Shown here piece by piece: positions 45,801 to 58,980 of a stretch of 64,000 bases of DNA. The stretch lies in assembly GCA_019054805.1 (NCBI GenBank), contig JAHQIY010000023.1:558001-622000 (forward strand), in the 5' to 3' direction. A program made the translations under genes and the position numbers. The DNA is from Brachionus manjavacas (taxonomy: Eukaryota > Rotifera > Eurotatoria > Ploima > Brachionidae). The notes under the pieces are model-generated. The model ran no database searches, had not been told where the DNA came from, and saw only the letters and a list, made by a program, of their open reading frames with translations. How positions within the stretch are numbered: position 1 is the stretch's first letter; every line of letters begins with the position of its first letter.

Positions 45801-47561
45801 CGTGATGGAGGATAGTGAAATCTCATGCTCAGAGTTAGATGATGAAGAAGTTATCAGATCGGAGAAAGAAGATGGTGAAATTTCAGATTCTGTGGAGGAG
45901 GACGGTGAAATTTTTAACTGACAGTTTGCTGAAGAAGTTTCCAGCTTAGTGAAAGACAACGGCGATATTTCATCCACGGTGAAAAAGGATAGTAATATAT
46001 CAAGTCTATCTACAGAAGACGAAAAGATAAATTACATTGATATTTCAAAAATTGAACTAATAGAAGACCTTCCTTACGTCGAGTCAATTCTCCATTCAAA
46101 TTACGTGCAATTAAATGAACAAATATCAATAAATCAGCATACATCTTTTAAAAACACTGATAATTTATTTAAAGTTGAAAACATGCTGAATGCAATGAAA
46201 ATGAAGTTTGCTTTAGAAAAGTAGCAACTCGAAATCAAAATAAAAGATTTACAAGAGGAAATTAAAATTTTACTTGTTAGTTTTTGATAAATATTTAATT
46301 AATTGAACCTAAGTTTTCTACAAAAGGACAAGAATACTCAAAAACAAGTATTGTATAGGAATGTTTCAGAGGATTATGAAAAAGTTGTAATAGAACAGGA
46401 GTTATCAGAGCAAGAAACCTCAAATATTAAAAGACAACCTGAGATAAGCATAATTAGATTCAAAAATTTAGAAGATGATCATGAGGACCTAAAGAAGACA
46501 AATGCAGATATTCAAAAAGAAAATTCACTATTGCAGTCCACAATAAAGTATAATTCTTCGTTAATTGCTGAATTAAAAGATTCGTTATCAAAAGGTAAAA
46601 TTAAAGTTTGTGAAAACTAATTTTTTAAATTAAATTTCTAGAATCAGAACAATTTACAGAAATTCATATCAAAAAAGAAAATTTATCTATAAACAATAAA
46701 AATGAACAAGGTATATTTTTAGAAAAATATTTTTATTCACTTTTGTTTGTTCATTTAATTTTTTCAAAGAAAAATCCGATTTGAGGGAACGACTAAATGA
46801 AGCAATAAAAAAATAATGAAAAACTAAAAAATTCAAATGAAACTGAGCTTAAGAAGACAGTTGAAGAATTCGAATCAAGTAATTAAGACAAAGCATCTTT
46901 ACTTAGCATTTCAAAAATTTTAATGATAATTTTAAAAGTAATTTCTTGCAATCAGGAAAATTTTTCAAAAAATGTAGAAAAATTAAAAAGCGAATTTGAG
47001 GAAAATATGGTTATCCTAAATTCTGAATTTGAAATTAAAAATGACAACCATAACAAAATGCAGTCATCAAGCGATTCAGAAATACTGAAACTAAGAAAGC
47101 AGATTTCTGATCTCAAATCAGTGAATAAAACTCTAAAACAAAATTTTTCGTCATATAAATCAACAAGTAAAACAATTTAACTTCATTCTTTAATTCAATT
47201 TTAAATAAATCTTTAAATATAAATTAAGTTGTGAAAGAAAACAATGAAAAACTAAAAGCAAAAGATAAGCGTCTAAAAGAATTAGAGCAAAAAATGCAAG
47301 AAAATAAAAGTATGACGTCGAATTTCGAATCGGACCAGAAAGCCAGTTTTGAAAAATTACGAACGTCAAAAGATCAGGGTATAATCACATTTCGATGAAT
47401 AATTGTTGAAATATTTATTTATTTTTTAAAATTTTTATTTTTAAGAGATCAAGCATAAAGATGATTTGCAACAGGTTCATAACTTGTGTCAAAGAAGTCA
47501 AATTGATTACCTATATTTTATTCGAAAGCCTATTAATCTTGAGCTTAATTTATTAAGTTAA
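42804..47561 (+). pseudogene. Homeodomain / acidic-repeat / coiled-coil gene, copy 2
   Basis: Same exon plan as copy 1 with a 24-unit acidic array, so the encoded repeat would be about 720 residues. Eight A residues precede the homeodomain, keeping its frame. A 6-bp in-frame deletion removes two residues of SESET. The coiled-coil exon is better preserved here (IQKENSLLQSTIKYNSSL open at 46,303-46,620), where copy 1 loses a base. Shared breaks: TAG in homeodomain helix 1 (43,332-43,334), repeat TAAs, TGA after the array, TAG before QLEIK, and the slip in exon 7. The last exon again ends in satellite. Confidence 0.78.
43741..45909 (+). repeat. 90-bp coding minisatellite, 24 units
   Basis: Marks at 43,741 and 45,901 are exactly 24 x 90 bp apart. 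Units are mosaics of two-state positions (MEDS/EEDG, SCSEL/LCSQL, IRSEK/ISSEK, GGTGAA/GGTTAA). Long open stretches of 115 and 145 codons lie at 44,542-44,889 and 45,082-45,519 between TAA-bearing units. The stop-bearing units recur in blocks, showing the array grew by copying multi-unit segments. Confidence 0.95.
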
Positions 47562-49240
47562 CGCATTTTTAAAAATCAAGCTTTTGAGAAGGAGATAGTT
47601 AAACAGTTTCACAACTAGTAAGAGAGAAGTGAAATTGTTTTACTTTATCTTATTCAAAAGCCTAATTAAAATCTAAAGCTTTATTTAATAACTTAACGCA
47701 TTTATAAAAATCAAGCTTTTGAGTAGGATATAGTTTAACAATTTTAAAACTAAAACTAGAGAAATGAAATTGTTAAACTATATTTTATTCTTAAGCCTGG
47801 ATTTTATCTTACCCTTGATTTATTAAGTGAAAGCAATTTAAAAAATAAAGCTTTTTATTAGGATATGGTTAAACAATTTCACAACCTGTACGAGTGAATT
47901 GAAGTGTTTAACTATAAATTATTCGAAAGCCCAATTTAAATCTAAAGCTTAATTCATTTACTTAACGCATTTATAAAAAACAGGCATTTGAGTAGGATAT
48001 GGTTAAACAATTTTATTGTCTAAACGAGAGAAGTGAAATTGATTTAAAATATTTTATTCGAAAACCTAAATTTAATTTTGAGCTTAATTTTTTAAGTAAA
48101 CGCATTTATAAAAATCAAGCTTTGGAGAAGGATATTGTTTAACAATTTTATAACTTAAACTAGAGAAGTGAAATTGTTAAACTATATTTTATTTAAAAAG
48201 CCTAGATTTTATCTTACCTTTAATTTATTTTTTAACGCGTTTGTAAAAATCAGGCTTTAGAGAAGGAAATGGTAAAATAATTTCATAACTGGCATTAGAA
48301 AAGTGAAATTATTAAACTTTATTTTATTCAAAAGCCTTGGTTTAATCTTAAGCTTAATTTATTAACTAAACGCATTTAAAAAAATAAGGCTTTCGAGTAG
48401 ACTATGGTTTAACAATTTCATAATTTGTATCAAAGAAGTGAAATTGTTTATCTTTATTTAATTCGAAAGCCTGATTTAAATCCTAAGCTTTATTTATTAA
48501 ATTAAGGCATTTATATAAATCATGCTTTCGAGTTAGATATGGTTTAAACATTTCATAACCTTTATGAGATAAGTGAAATTGTTTAACTATAGTTTTTTCG
48601 AAAGCCTTATTTTAATCGTAGGCTACAAATAACTTAACGCATTTATAAAAATAAGGCCTTCGAGTTGTATATGGTTATACTTTTTCTTAACTTGTAAGAG
48701 AGAAGTGAAATTGTTTTACTTTATCTTATTCAAAAGCCTAATTTAAATCTTAAGCTTAATTTATTAAATTTAGGCATTTATATAAATCATGCTTTCGAGT
48801 AAGATATGGTTTAACAATTTTATAACCTTTATGAGATAAGTGAAATTGTTTAACTATATTTTAATCTAAAGCCCAGACTTAATCTAACCCTTGATTTATT
48901 AAGTTAACGCAATTATAAAAATATAGCTTTTGAGTAGGAAATGGTTAAACAATTTCATAATTTGTATCAAGGAAGTGAAATTGTTTATCTTTATTTAATT
49001 CGAAAGCCTCATTTGAATCATTAGCTTTATTCAATCACTTAACGCATTTACAAAAATCAGACTTTTGAGTAGTAAATGTTTAAACTTTTTCTTAACTTGT
49101 ATGAGAGAAGTGATTTGTTTAACTTAATTAATGTAAAAGCTTAGATTAAATCTTAAACTTTATCTATTAAATTTAGGCATTAATATAAATTATGCTTTCG
49201 AGTTAGATATTGTCTAACAATTTGATAACCTTTATTAGAT

Positions 49241-49326
49241 AATTCTCTTTTTTATTATCTATCATTTACTAATAAATGGGTTCACTTGGCTCTTTTGAGT
49301 ATGGCACTAAGCCTTTCAAGAGAATT
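49241..49326. mobile_element. 86-bp non-satellite insert with 9-bp inverted ends
   Basis: The only clearly foreign piece seen in the terminal satellite. It begins AATTCTCTT and ends AAGAGAATT, exact complements, with unrelated sequence (TGGGTTCACTTGGCTC) inside. It might be a minimal mobile element or filler DNA. Confidence 0.4.
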
Positions 49327-52300
49327 GAAATAAAGCTTTTGAGTAGGATATGGTTTAACTATTTTATAACTTAAATTAGAGAGCTTTAATTGTAAAACTA
49401 TATTTTATTCAAAAGCCTAGATTTTATCTTACCCTTAATATATTTTGTTAACGTGTTTTTAAAAATCAGGCTTTAGAGAAGGAAATGGTTAAATAATTTA
49501 ATAACTGTCATTAGATAAGTGAAATTGTTTAATTATATTTTATTCTAAAGGCCAGATTTAATCTTGCCCTTGATTTATTAAGTTAACGTAATTTTAAAAA
49601 TAAAGTTTTTAGTAGGATTTGGTTAAACAATTTCACAACCTTTACGAGAGAATTGAAATTGTTTAACTATTATTTAATTCGAAAGCCTAATTTAAATCAT
49701 AAGCCTAAATTCATTTACTAAACGCATTAACAAAAATCAGGCTTTTGAGTAGGTTATGGTTAAATTATTTCATAATTTGTATCAAAGAAGTGATTTGTTT
49801 AACTTTATTTATTCAAAAGTTTAGATTAAATCTTAAGCTTTATTAATTAAATTAAGGCATTTATTTAAATCATTCTTTCGAGTAAGATATGGTTTAACAA
49901 TTTCATAACCTTTATGAGATAAGTGAAATTGTTTAACTATATTTTTTTCGAAAGCCTTATTTTAAATCTTAGGCTTAATAGTTAAACAATTTCACTTATC
50001 TCTTTCAAGTTATGAAATTGATTGACCATATCCTACTCAAAAGCCTGTTCTCTTTTAATGCGTTTAGTTTTTAAATTAAGCTTGAGATTTGAATTAGGCT
50101 TTCGAATAAAGTAAAGTAAACAATTTCACTTAACTCATTCAAGATATGAAACTGTTTACCTATATCCAACTCGAAAGCTTGATTTTTATAAATGCGTAAA
50201 CTTAACTAAGCTCAAGATTTAAATTAGGCTTTCAAATAATATATTGTTGGGTCAGATAAGTGAAATTTTTTGACTATATTTTTTTCGAAAGCCTTGATTT
50301 TACTTTCCCCTTAATTTATTTAGTTAACGCGTTTATAAAAATCAGGCTTTATAGAAGGAAATGGTTAAATAATTTCATAACTTAGATAAGTAAAATTGTT
50401 TGACTAAATTTTTTTCGTAAGCCTAATTTTTAATTAATGCGTTAGTAAGGTTTCTATTAATGCGTTAACTTAATAAATTAAGATCAAGATTTAAATTAGG
50501 CTTTCGAATAAAATATAGTTAAACAATTTAACTTATCTCTTTCAAGTTATGAAATTGTTTAACCATATACTTCTCAAAAGCCTGTTATCTATTAATGCGT
50601 TTAGTTTTTAAATTAAGCTAAAGATTTGATTAAGGCTTTCGAATAAAATATAGTTAAACAATTTCTTTTCTCTCTTACAATTTAAGAAAAAGTTTAACCC
50701 TTTTTCGACTCGAAACCCTGATTTTAATTATTGCGTTTACTTAATAAATTAATCTCAAGATTTAAATAAGGCTTTCGAAAAAAATTTAGTCATACAATTT
50801 CACTTATCTGACCCAAGTAAAGAAAAAGTTTAACCATATCCAACTCGAAAGCTTGATTTTTATAAATGCGTCAACTTAATAAATTAAGCTCAAGATTTAA
50901 ATAAGGCTTTCGGATAAAATATAGTTTATCAATTTCACTTATCTGACACAAGTTATGAAACTGTTAAACCATATCCTACTCAAAAGCCTGTTCTCTTTTA
51001 ATGCGTTAAGTTATTAAATTAAGCTTAAGATTTGATTTAGGCTTTCGAATAAAATAAAGTTAAACAATTTCTTTTCTCTCTTACAATTTAAGAAAAAGTT
51101 TGACCCTTTTCAACTCGAAAGCCTGATTTTATTTAATGCGATTACTTAATAAATTAAGCTCAAGTTTTAAATTAGGCTTTCGAATAAAAGATAGTTAAAC
51201 AATTTTACTTCTTTCATTCAAGTTCTGAAATTGTTAAACCATATCCTACTCGAAACCTTGATTTTTATGAATGCGATAGTTTGATAAATTAAGCTTTAGA
51301 TTTGAATTAGGCTTTCGAATATAGTTAAGTAAACAATTTTACTTCTCTCCTACAAGTTAAGAAAAAGTTTAACCATATCCTTCTCGAAAGCTTTATTTTT
51401 TTTAAAGCGTTAAGTTATTCATACTTAGCCTAAGATTAAAATTAGGCTTTTGAATAAGATAAAGAAAAACAATTTTTACTTCTTTCATACAGGTTATAAA
51501 ATTGTTAAACCATTTCCTTCTCGAAAGCCTAATTTTTTTAAATGAGTTTACTTAATAAATTAAATGAGATAAGTGAAATTGTTTACTTTACTATATTCGA
51601 AAGCCTGATTCAAATCTCAAGCTTAATTTAAAAACTAAACGCATTAAAAGAGAACAGGCTTTTGAGTAGGATATGGTTAAACAAGTTCATTACTTGAAAG
51701 AGATAAAGGAAATTGTTTAACTTTAATTTATTCGAAAGCCTAATGAAAATCTTGATCTTAATTTATTAAATTAACGCATTCATAAAAATATGGTTTAACA
51801 GTTTCATATCATGAATGAGATAAGTGAAATAATTTCTTTACTATATTCGAAAGCCTGATTTCAAATCTTGAGCTAAGTTAATTAAGTTAACGCATTCATA
51901 AAAATCAAGGTATCGATTTGGATATAGGTTAACAGTTTCATATCTTGAATGAGATAAGTGAAATTGTTACTTTACTTTATTCGAAAGCCTAATTCAAATC
52001 TTAAGCTTGATAACAATTTCAGAAATTGTATGAGATAAGTGAAATATTTTCTGTACTATATTCGAAAGCCTAATTCAAATCTTAAGCTTAATTTAAAATT
52101 TTAACGCATTAATAGAAAAAACAGGCTTTTAAATAGGATATGGTTAAAAAATTTCATAATTTGAGAGGGATAAGTGAAATTGTTTAACGAAATTTTATTC
52201 GAAAGCCTAATTCAAATCTTAAGCTTAATAACAATTTCAGAAATTGTATGAGATAAGTAAAATTGTTTACCTTACTAAATTCGTAAGCCTAATTCAAATG

Positions 52301-54899
52301 TTAAGCTTAATTTAAAAACTTAACGCATTAATAGAAAACACGCTTTTGAGTAGTATATGGTTAAACAATTTCAGAACTTGAGAGAGAAAAGAAATTGTTT
52401 AACTTTATTTTATTCCAAAGCTTAATTTCAAATCTTGAGCTTAATTTATTAAGTTAACGCATTCATAAAAATCAAGGTTTCGAGGAGGAAATGGTTTAAT
52501 AGTTTCATATCTTGAATGAGATAAGTGAAATATTTTCTTTACTATATTCCAAAGCCTAATTCAAATCTTAAGCTTAATTTAAAATTTCAACGCATTAATA
52601 GAAAAAACTGGCCTTTAAATAGGATATGGGTAAAAAATTTCATAATTCGAGAGGGATAAGTGAAATTGTTTACATATATTTTATTCGAAAGCCTTATTCA
52701 AATCTAAAGCTAAATAACAATTTCAGAAATTGTATGAGATTAGTGAAATTATTTGCTTTACTATATTCGAAAGCCAAATTAATATCTTTAGCTTAATTTA
52801 ATAACTTAAAGCATTAATAGAAAACAGGCTTTTGAGTAGTATATGGTTACATTTTTTCTTAACTTGTAAGAAAGAAAAGAAATTGTTTAACTTTATTTTA
52901 TTCGAAAGCCTAATTTAAATCTTGAGCTTAATTTTTTAAGTTAACGCATTCATAAAAATCAAGGTTTCGAGTAGGATATGGTTTAACAGTATCATGTCTT
53001 GATTGAGATAAGTGAAATTGTTTACTTTACTGAATTCGAAAGCCTAATTCAAATGTTAAGCTTAATTCAAAAACTTAACGCATTAATAGAAAACACGCTT
53101 TTGAGTAGGATATGGTTAAACAATTTCAGAACTTGAGAGAGAAAAGAAATTGTTTAACTATAATTTATTCGAAAGCCTAATTTCAAATCTTGAGCTTAAT
53201 TTATTAATTTAACGCATTTATTTAAATTTAGCTTTCGAGTTGGATATGGTTTAACAGTTTCATGTCTTGATTGAGATAAGTGAAATTGTTTACTTTATTT
53301 TATTCGAGAGCCTAATTTAAATCTTGAGCTTAATTTATTAAGTTAACGCATTCATAAAAATCAAGGTTTCGAGTTTGATATGGTTTAACCTTTTCTTAAC
53401 TTGTAAGAAAGAAAAGAAATTGTTTAACTATATATTATTCGAAAGCCTGATTTCAAATCTTGAGCTTAATTTATTAAGTTAACGCATTCATAAAAATCAA
53501 GGTATCGAGTTGTATATAGGTTAACAGTTTCATATTTTGAATGATAAACGTGAAATTGTTTACTTTACTTTATTCGAAAGCCAAATTCAAATCTTAGGCT
53601 AAATAACAATTTCAGAAATTGTATGAGATAAGTGAAATTATTTGCTTTACTATATTCGTAAGCCAAATTAATAACTTAAGCTTAGTTTAATAACTTAACG
53701 CATTAACAGAAAACAGGCTTTTGTGTAGGAGATGGTTAAACAATTTCATTACTTGTATGAAAGAAGTGAAATTGTTTAACTATATTTTATTTGAAAGCCT
53801 TTTTTAAATCTTGAGCTTAGTTTATTAAGTAAACGCATTTATTTAAATTTAGCTTTCGAGTTGGATATGGTTTAACTGTTTCATGTCTTGATTGAGATAA
53901 GTGAAATTGTTTACTTTACTAAATTCGAAAGCCTAATTCAAATCTTTAGCTTAATTTAATAACTTAACGCATTAAAAGAAAACAAGCTTTTGAGTAGTAT
54001 ATGGTTACACTTTTTCTTAACTTGTAAGAAAGAAAAGAAATTGTTTAACTTTATTTAATTCGAGAGCCTAATTTAAATCTTGAGCTAAATTTATTAAGTT
54101 AACGCATTCATAAAAATCAAGGTTTCGAGTTTGATATGGTTTAACCTTTTCTTAACTTGTAAGAAAGAAAAGAAATTGTTTAACTATATCTTATTTGAAA
54201 GCCTAATTTAAATCTTGAGCTTATTTTATTAATTTAATTCATTCATAAAAATCAAGGTTTCGAGTTTGACATGGTTTAACCTTTACTTAACTTGTAAGAA
54301 AGAAAAGAAATTGTTTTAACTATATTTTATTCGAAAGCCTAATTTAAAATCTTGAGCTTAATTTATTAAGTTCACGCATTCATAAAAATCAAGGTTTCGA
54401 GTTTGATATGGTTTAACCTTTTCTTAACTTGTAAGAAAGAAAAGAAATTGTTTAAATATATCTTATTCGAAAGCCTAATTTAAATCTTGAGCTTATTTAA
54501 TTAAGTTAATTCATTCATAAAAATCAAGGTTTCGAGTAGGATATAGTTTAACAGTTTCATATCATGAATGAGATAAGTGAAATATTTTCTTTACTATATT
54601 CGAAAGCCTAATTCAAATCTTGATTTAAGTTATTAAGTTAACGCATTCATAAAAATCAAGGTTTCGAGTTTGATATGGTTTAACCTTTTCTTAACTTGTA
54701 AGAAAGAAAAGAAATTGTTTAACTTTATTTGATTCGAGAGCCTAATTTAAATCTTGAGCTTATTTAATTAAGTTAATTCATTCATAAAAATCAAGGTTTC
54801 GAGTAGGATATAGTTTAACAGTTTCATATCATGAATGAGATAAGTGAAATATTTTCTTTACTATATTCGAAAGCCTAATTCAAATCTTGATTTAAGTTA

Positions 54900-57800
54900 T
54901 TAAGTTAACGCATTCATAAAAATCAAGGTTTCGAGTTTGATATGGTTTAACCTTTCCTTAACTTGTAAGAAAGAAAAGAAATTGTTTAACTATATCTTAT
55001 TTGAAAGCCTAATTTAAATCTTGAGCTTATTTTATTAATTTAATTCATTCATAAAAATCAAGGTTTCGAGTAGGATATGGTTTAACAGTCTCATATCATG
55101 AATGAGATAAGTGAAATATTTTCTTTACTATATTCGAAAGCCTAATTCAAATCTTGATTTAATTTATTAAGTTAACGCATTCATAAAAATCAAGGTTTCG
55201 AGTTTGATATGGTTTAACCTTTTCTTAACTTGTAAGAAAGAAAAGAAATTGTTTTAACTATATTTTATTCGAAAGCCTAATTTAAAATCTTGAGCTTAAT
55301 TTATTAAGTTCACGCATTCATAAAAATCAAGGTTTCGAGTTTGATATGGTTTAACCTTTTCTTAACTTGTAAGAAAGAAAAGAAATTGTTAAAATATATC
55401 TTATTCGAAAGCCTAATTTAAATCTTGAGCTTATTTAATTAAGTTAATTCATTCATAAAAATCAAGGTTTCGAGTAGGATATAGTTTAACAGTTTCATAT
55501 CATGAATGAGATAAGTGAAATATTTTCTTTACTATATTCGAAAGCCTAATTCAAATCTTGATTTAAGTTATTAAGTTAACGCATTCATAAAAATCAAGGT
55601 TTCGAGTTTGATATGGTTTAACCTTTTCTTAACTTGTAAGAAAGAAAAGAAATTGTTTAACTTTATTTGATTCGAGAGCCTAATTTAAATCTTGAGCTAA
55701 ATTTATTAAGTTAACGCATTCATAAAAATCAAGGTTTCGAGTTTGATATGGTTTAACCTTTCCTTAACTTGTAAGAAAGAAAAGAAATTGTTTAACTATA
55801 TCTTATTTGAAAGCCTAATTTAAATCTTGAGCTTATTTTATTAATTTAATTCATTCATAAAAATCAAGGTTTCGAGTAGGATATGGTTTAACAGTCTCAT
55901 ATCATGAATGAGATAAGTGAAATATTTTCTTTACTATATTCGAAAGCCTAATTCAAATCTTGATTTAATTTATTAAGTTAACGCATTCATAAAAATCAAG
56001 GTTTCGAGTTTGATATGGTTTAACCTTTTCTTAACTTGTAAGAAAGAAAAGAAATTGTTTAACTATATTTTATTCGAAAGCCTAATTTAAATCTTGAGCT
56101 TATTTTATCAAGTTAATTCATTCATAAAAATCAAGGTTTCGAGTAGGATATGGTTTAAAAGTTTCATATCTTGAATGAGATTAGTGAAATATTTTCTTTA
56201 CTATATTCGAAAGCCTAATTCAAATCTTGATTTAAGTTATTAAGTTAACGCATTCATAAAAATCAAGGTTTCGAGTTTGATATGGTTTAACCTTTTCTTA
56301 ACTTGTAAGAAAGAAAAGAAATTGTTTAACTTTATTTGATTCGAGAGCCTAATTTAAATCTTGAGCTAAATTTATTAAGTTAACGCATTCATAAAAATCA
56401 AGGTTTCGAGTTTGATATGGTTTAACCTTTCCTTAACTTGTAAGAAAGAAAAGAAATTGTTTAACTATATCTTATTTGAAAGCCTAATTTAAATCTTGAG
56501 CTTATTTTATTAATTTAATTCATTCATAAAAATCAAGGTTTCGAGTAGGATATGGTTTAACAGTCTCATATCATGAATGAGATAAGTGAAATATTTTCTT
56601 TACTATATTCGAAAGCCTAATTCAAATCTTGATTTAATTTATTAAGTTAACGCATTCATAAAAATCAAGGTTTCGAGTTTGATATGGTTTAACCTTTTCT
56701 TAACTTGTAAGAAAGAAAAGAAATTGTTTAACTTTATTTGATTCGAGAGCCTAATTTAAATCTTGAGCTAAATTTATTAAGTTAACGCATTCATAAAAAT
56801 CAAGGTTTCGAGTTTGATATGGTTTAACCTTTCCTTAACTTGTAAGAAAGAAAAGAAATTGTTTAACTATATCTTATTTGAAAGCCTAATTTAAATCTTG
56901 AGCTTATTTTATTAATTTAATTCATTCATAAAAATCAAGGTTTCGAGTAGGATATGGTTTAACAGTCTCATATCATGAATGAGATAAGTGAAATATTTTC
57001 TTTACTATATTCGAAAGCCTAATTCAAATCTTGATTTAATTTATTAAGTTAACGCATTCATAAAAATCAAGGTTTCGAGTTTGATATGGTTTAACCTTTT
57101 CTTAACTTGTAAGAAAGAAAAGAAATTGTTTAACTATATTTTATTCGAAAGCCTAATTTAAATCTTGAGCTTATTTTATCAAGTTAATTCATTCATAAAA
57201 ATCAAGGTTTCGAGTAGGATATGGTTTAAAAGTTTCATATCTTGAATGAGATTAGTGAAATATTTTCTTTACTATATTCCAAAGCCTAATTCAAATCTTA
57301 AGCTTAATTTAAAATTTCAACGCATTAATAGAAAAAACAGGCTTTTAAATAGGAAATGGTAAAAAAATTTCAGAACTTGAGAGAGAAAAGAAATTGTTTA
57401 ACTATAATTTATTCGAAAGCCTAATTTCAAATCTTGAGCTTAATTTATTAATTTAACGCATTTATTTAAATTTAGCTTTCGAGTTGGATATGGTTTAACA
57501 GTTTCATGTCTTGATTGAGATAAGTGAAATTGTTTAACTATATATTAATCGAAAGCCTAATTTAAATCTTGAGCTTAGTATATTAAGTTAACGCATTTAT
57601 AAAAATCAAGGTTTCGAGTTTGATATGGTTTAACCTTTTCTTAACTTGTAAGAAAGAAAAGAAATTGTTTAACTATATATTATTCCAAAGCCTAATTCAA
57701 ATCTTGATTTAATTTATTAAGTTAATGCATTCATAAAAATCAAGGTTTCGAGTTTGATATGGTTTAACCTTTTCTTAACTTGTAAGAAAGAAAAGAAATT

Positions 57801-58980
57801 GTTTAACTATATTTTATTCGAAAGCCTAATTTAAATCTTGAGCTTATTTTATCAAGTTAATTCATTCATAAAAATCAAGGTTTCGAGTTTGACATGGTTT
57901 AACCTTTACTTAACTTGTAAGAAAGAAAAGAAATTGTTTTAACTATATTTTATTCGAAAGCCTAATTTAAAATCTTGAGCTTAATTTATTAAGTTCACGC
58001 ATTCATAAAAATCAAGGTTTCGAGTTTGATATGGTTTAACCTTTTCTTAACTTGTAAGAAAGAAAAGAAATTGTTAAAATATATCTTATTCGAAAGCCTA
58101 ATTTAAATCTTGAGCTTATTTAATTAAGTTAATTCATTCATAAAAATCAAGGTTTCGAGTAGGATATGGTTTAACAGTCTCATATCATGAATGAGATAAG
58201 TGAAATATTTTCTTTACTATATTCGAAAGCCTAATTCAAATCTTGATTTAATTTATTAAGTTAACGCATTCATAAAAATCAAGGTTTCGAGTTTGATATG
58301 GTTTAACCTTTTCTTAACTTGTAAGAAAGAAAAGAAATTGTTTAACTTTATTTGATTCGAGAGCCTAATTTAAATCTTGAGCTAAATTTATTAAGTTAAC
58401 GCATTCATAAAAATCAAGGTTTCGAGTTTGATATGGTTTAACCTTTCCTTAACTTGTAAGAAAGAAAAGAAATTGTTTAACTATATCTTATTTGAAAGCC
58501 TAATTTAAATCTTGAGCTTATTTTATTAATTTAATTCATTCATAAAAATCAAGGTTTCGAGTAGGATATGGTTTAACAGTCTCATATCATGAATGAGATA
58601 AGTGAAATATTTTCTTTACTATATTCGAAAGCCTAATTCAAATCTTGATTTAATTTATTAAGTTAACGCATTCATAAAAATCAAGGTTTCGAGTTTGATA
58701 TGGTTTAACCTTTTCTTAACTTGTAAGAAAGAAAAGAAATTGTTTAACTATATTTTATTCGAAAGCCTAATTTAAATCTTGAGCTTATTTTATCAAGTTA
58801 ATTCATTCATAAAAATCAAGGTTTCGAGTAGGATATGGTTTAAAAGTTTCATATCTTGAATGAGATTAGTGAAATATTTTCTTTACTATATTCCAAAGCC
58901 TAATTCAAATCTTAAGCTTAATTTAAAATTTCAACGCATTAATAGAAAAAACAGGCTTTTAAATAGGAAATGGTAAAAAA
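54900..58980. repeat. 402-bp higher-order satellite repeat
   Basis: CAGTCTCATATCATG recurs at 55,086, 55,892, 56,561, 56,963, 58,175 and 58,577. The spacings 806, 669, 402, 1,212 and 402 are close to multiples of a 134-bp monomer, and mostly of a three-monomer 402-bp block. Confidence 0.85.

Larger units (their letters stand above)
42177..48670. repeat. Partial tandem duplication, unit 2
   Basis: Near-identical to unit 1 apart from 20 extra 90-bp repeats (1,791 bp), a 6-bp deletion upstream of the homeodomain, and small indels. The satellite portion, 47,465-48,670, is also matched, so the duplication included satellite. Confidence 0.93.

Noticed and set aside
39460-47180. Alternative genetic code (TAA/TAG as sense) as main explanation for the stops
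   Set aside because: Stops replace Ser, Glu and Lys codons inconsistently, TGA also occurs, and TAG stands at the invariant Trp in the dynein fragment; kept only as a low-priority test.
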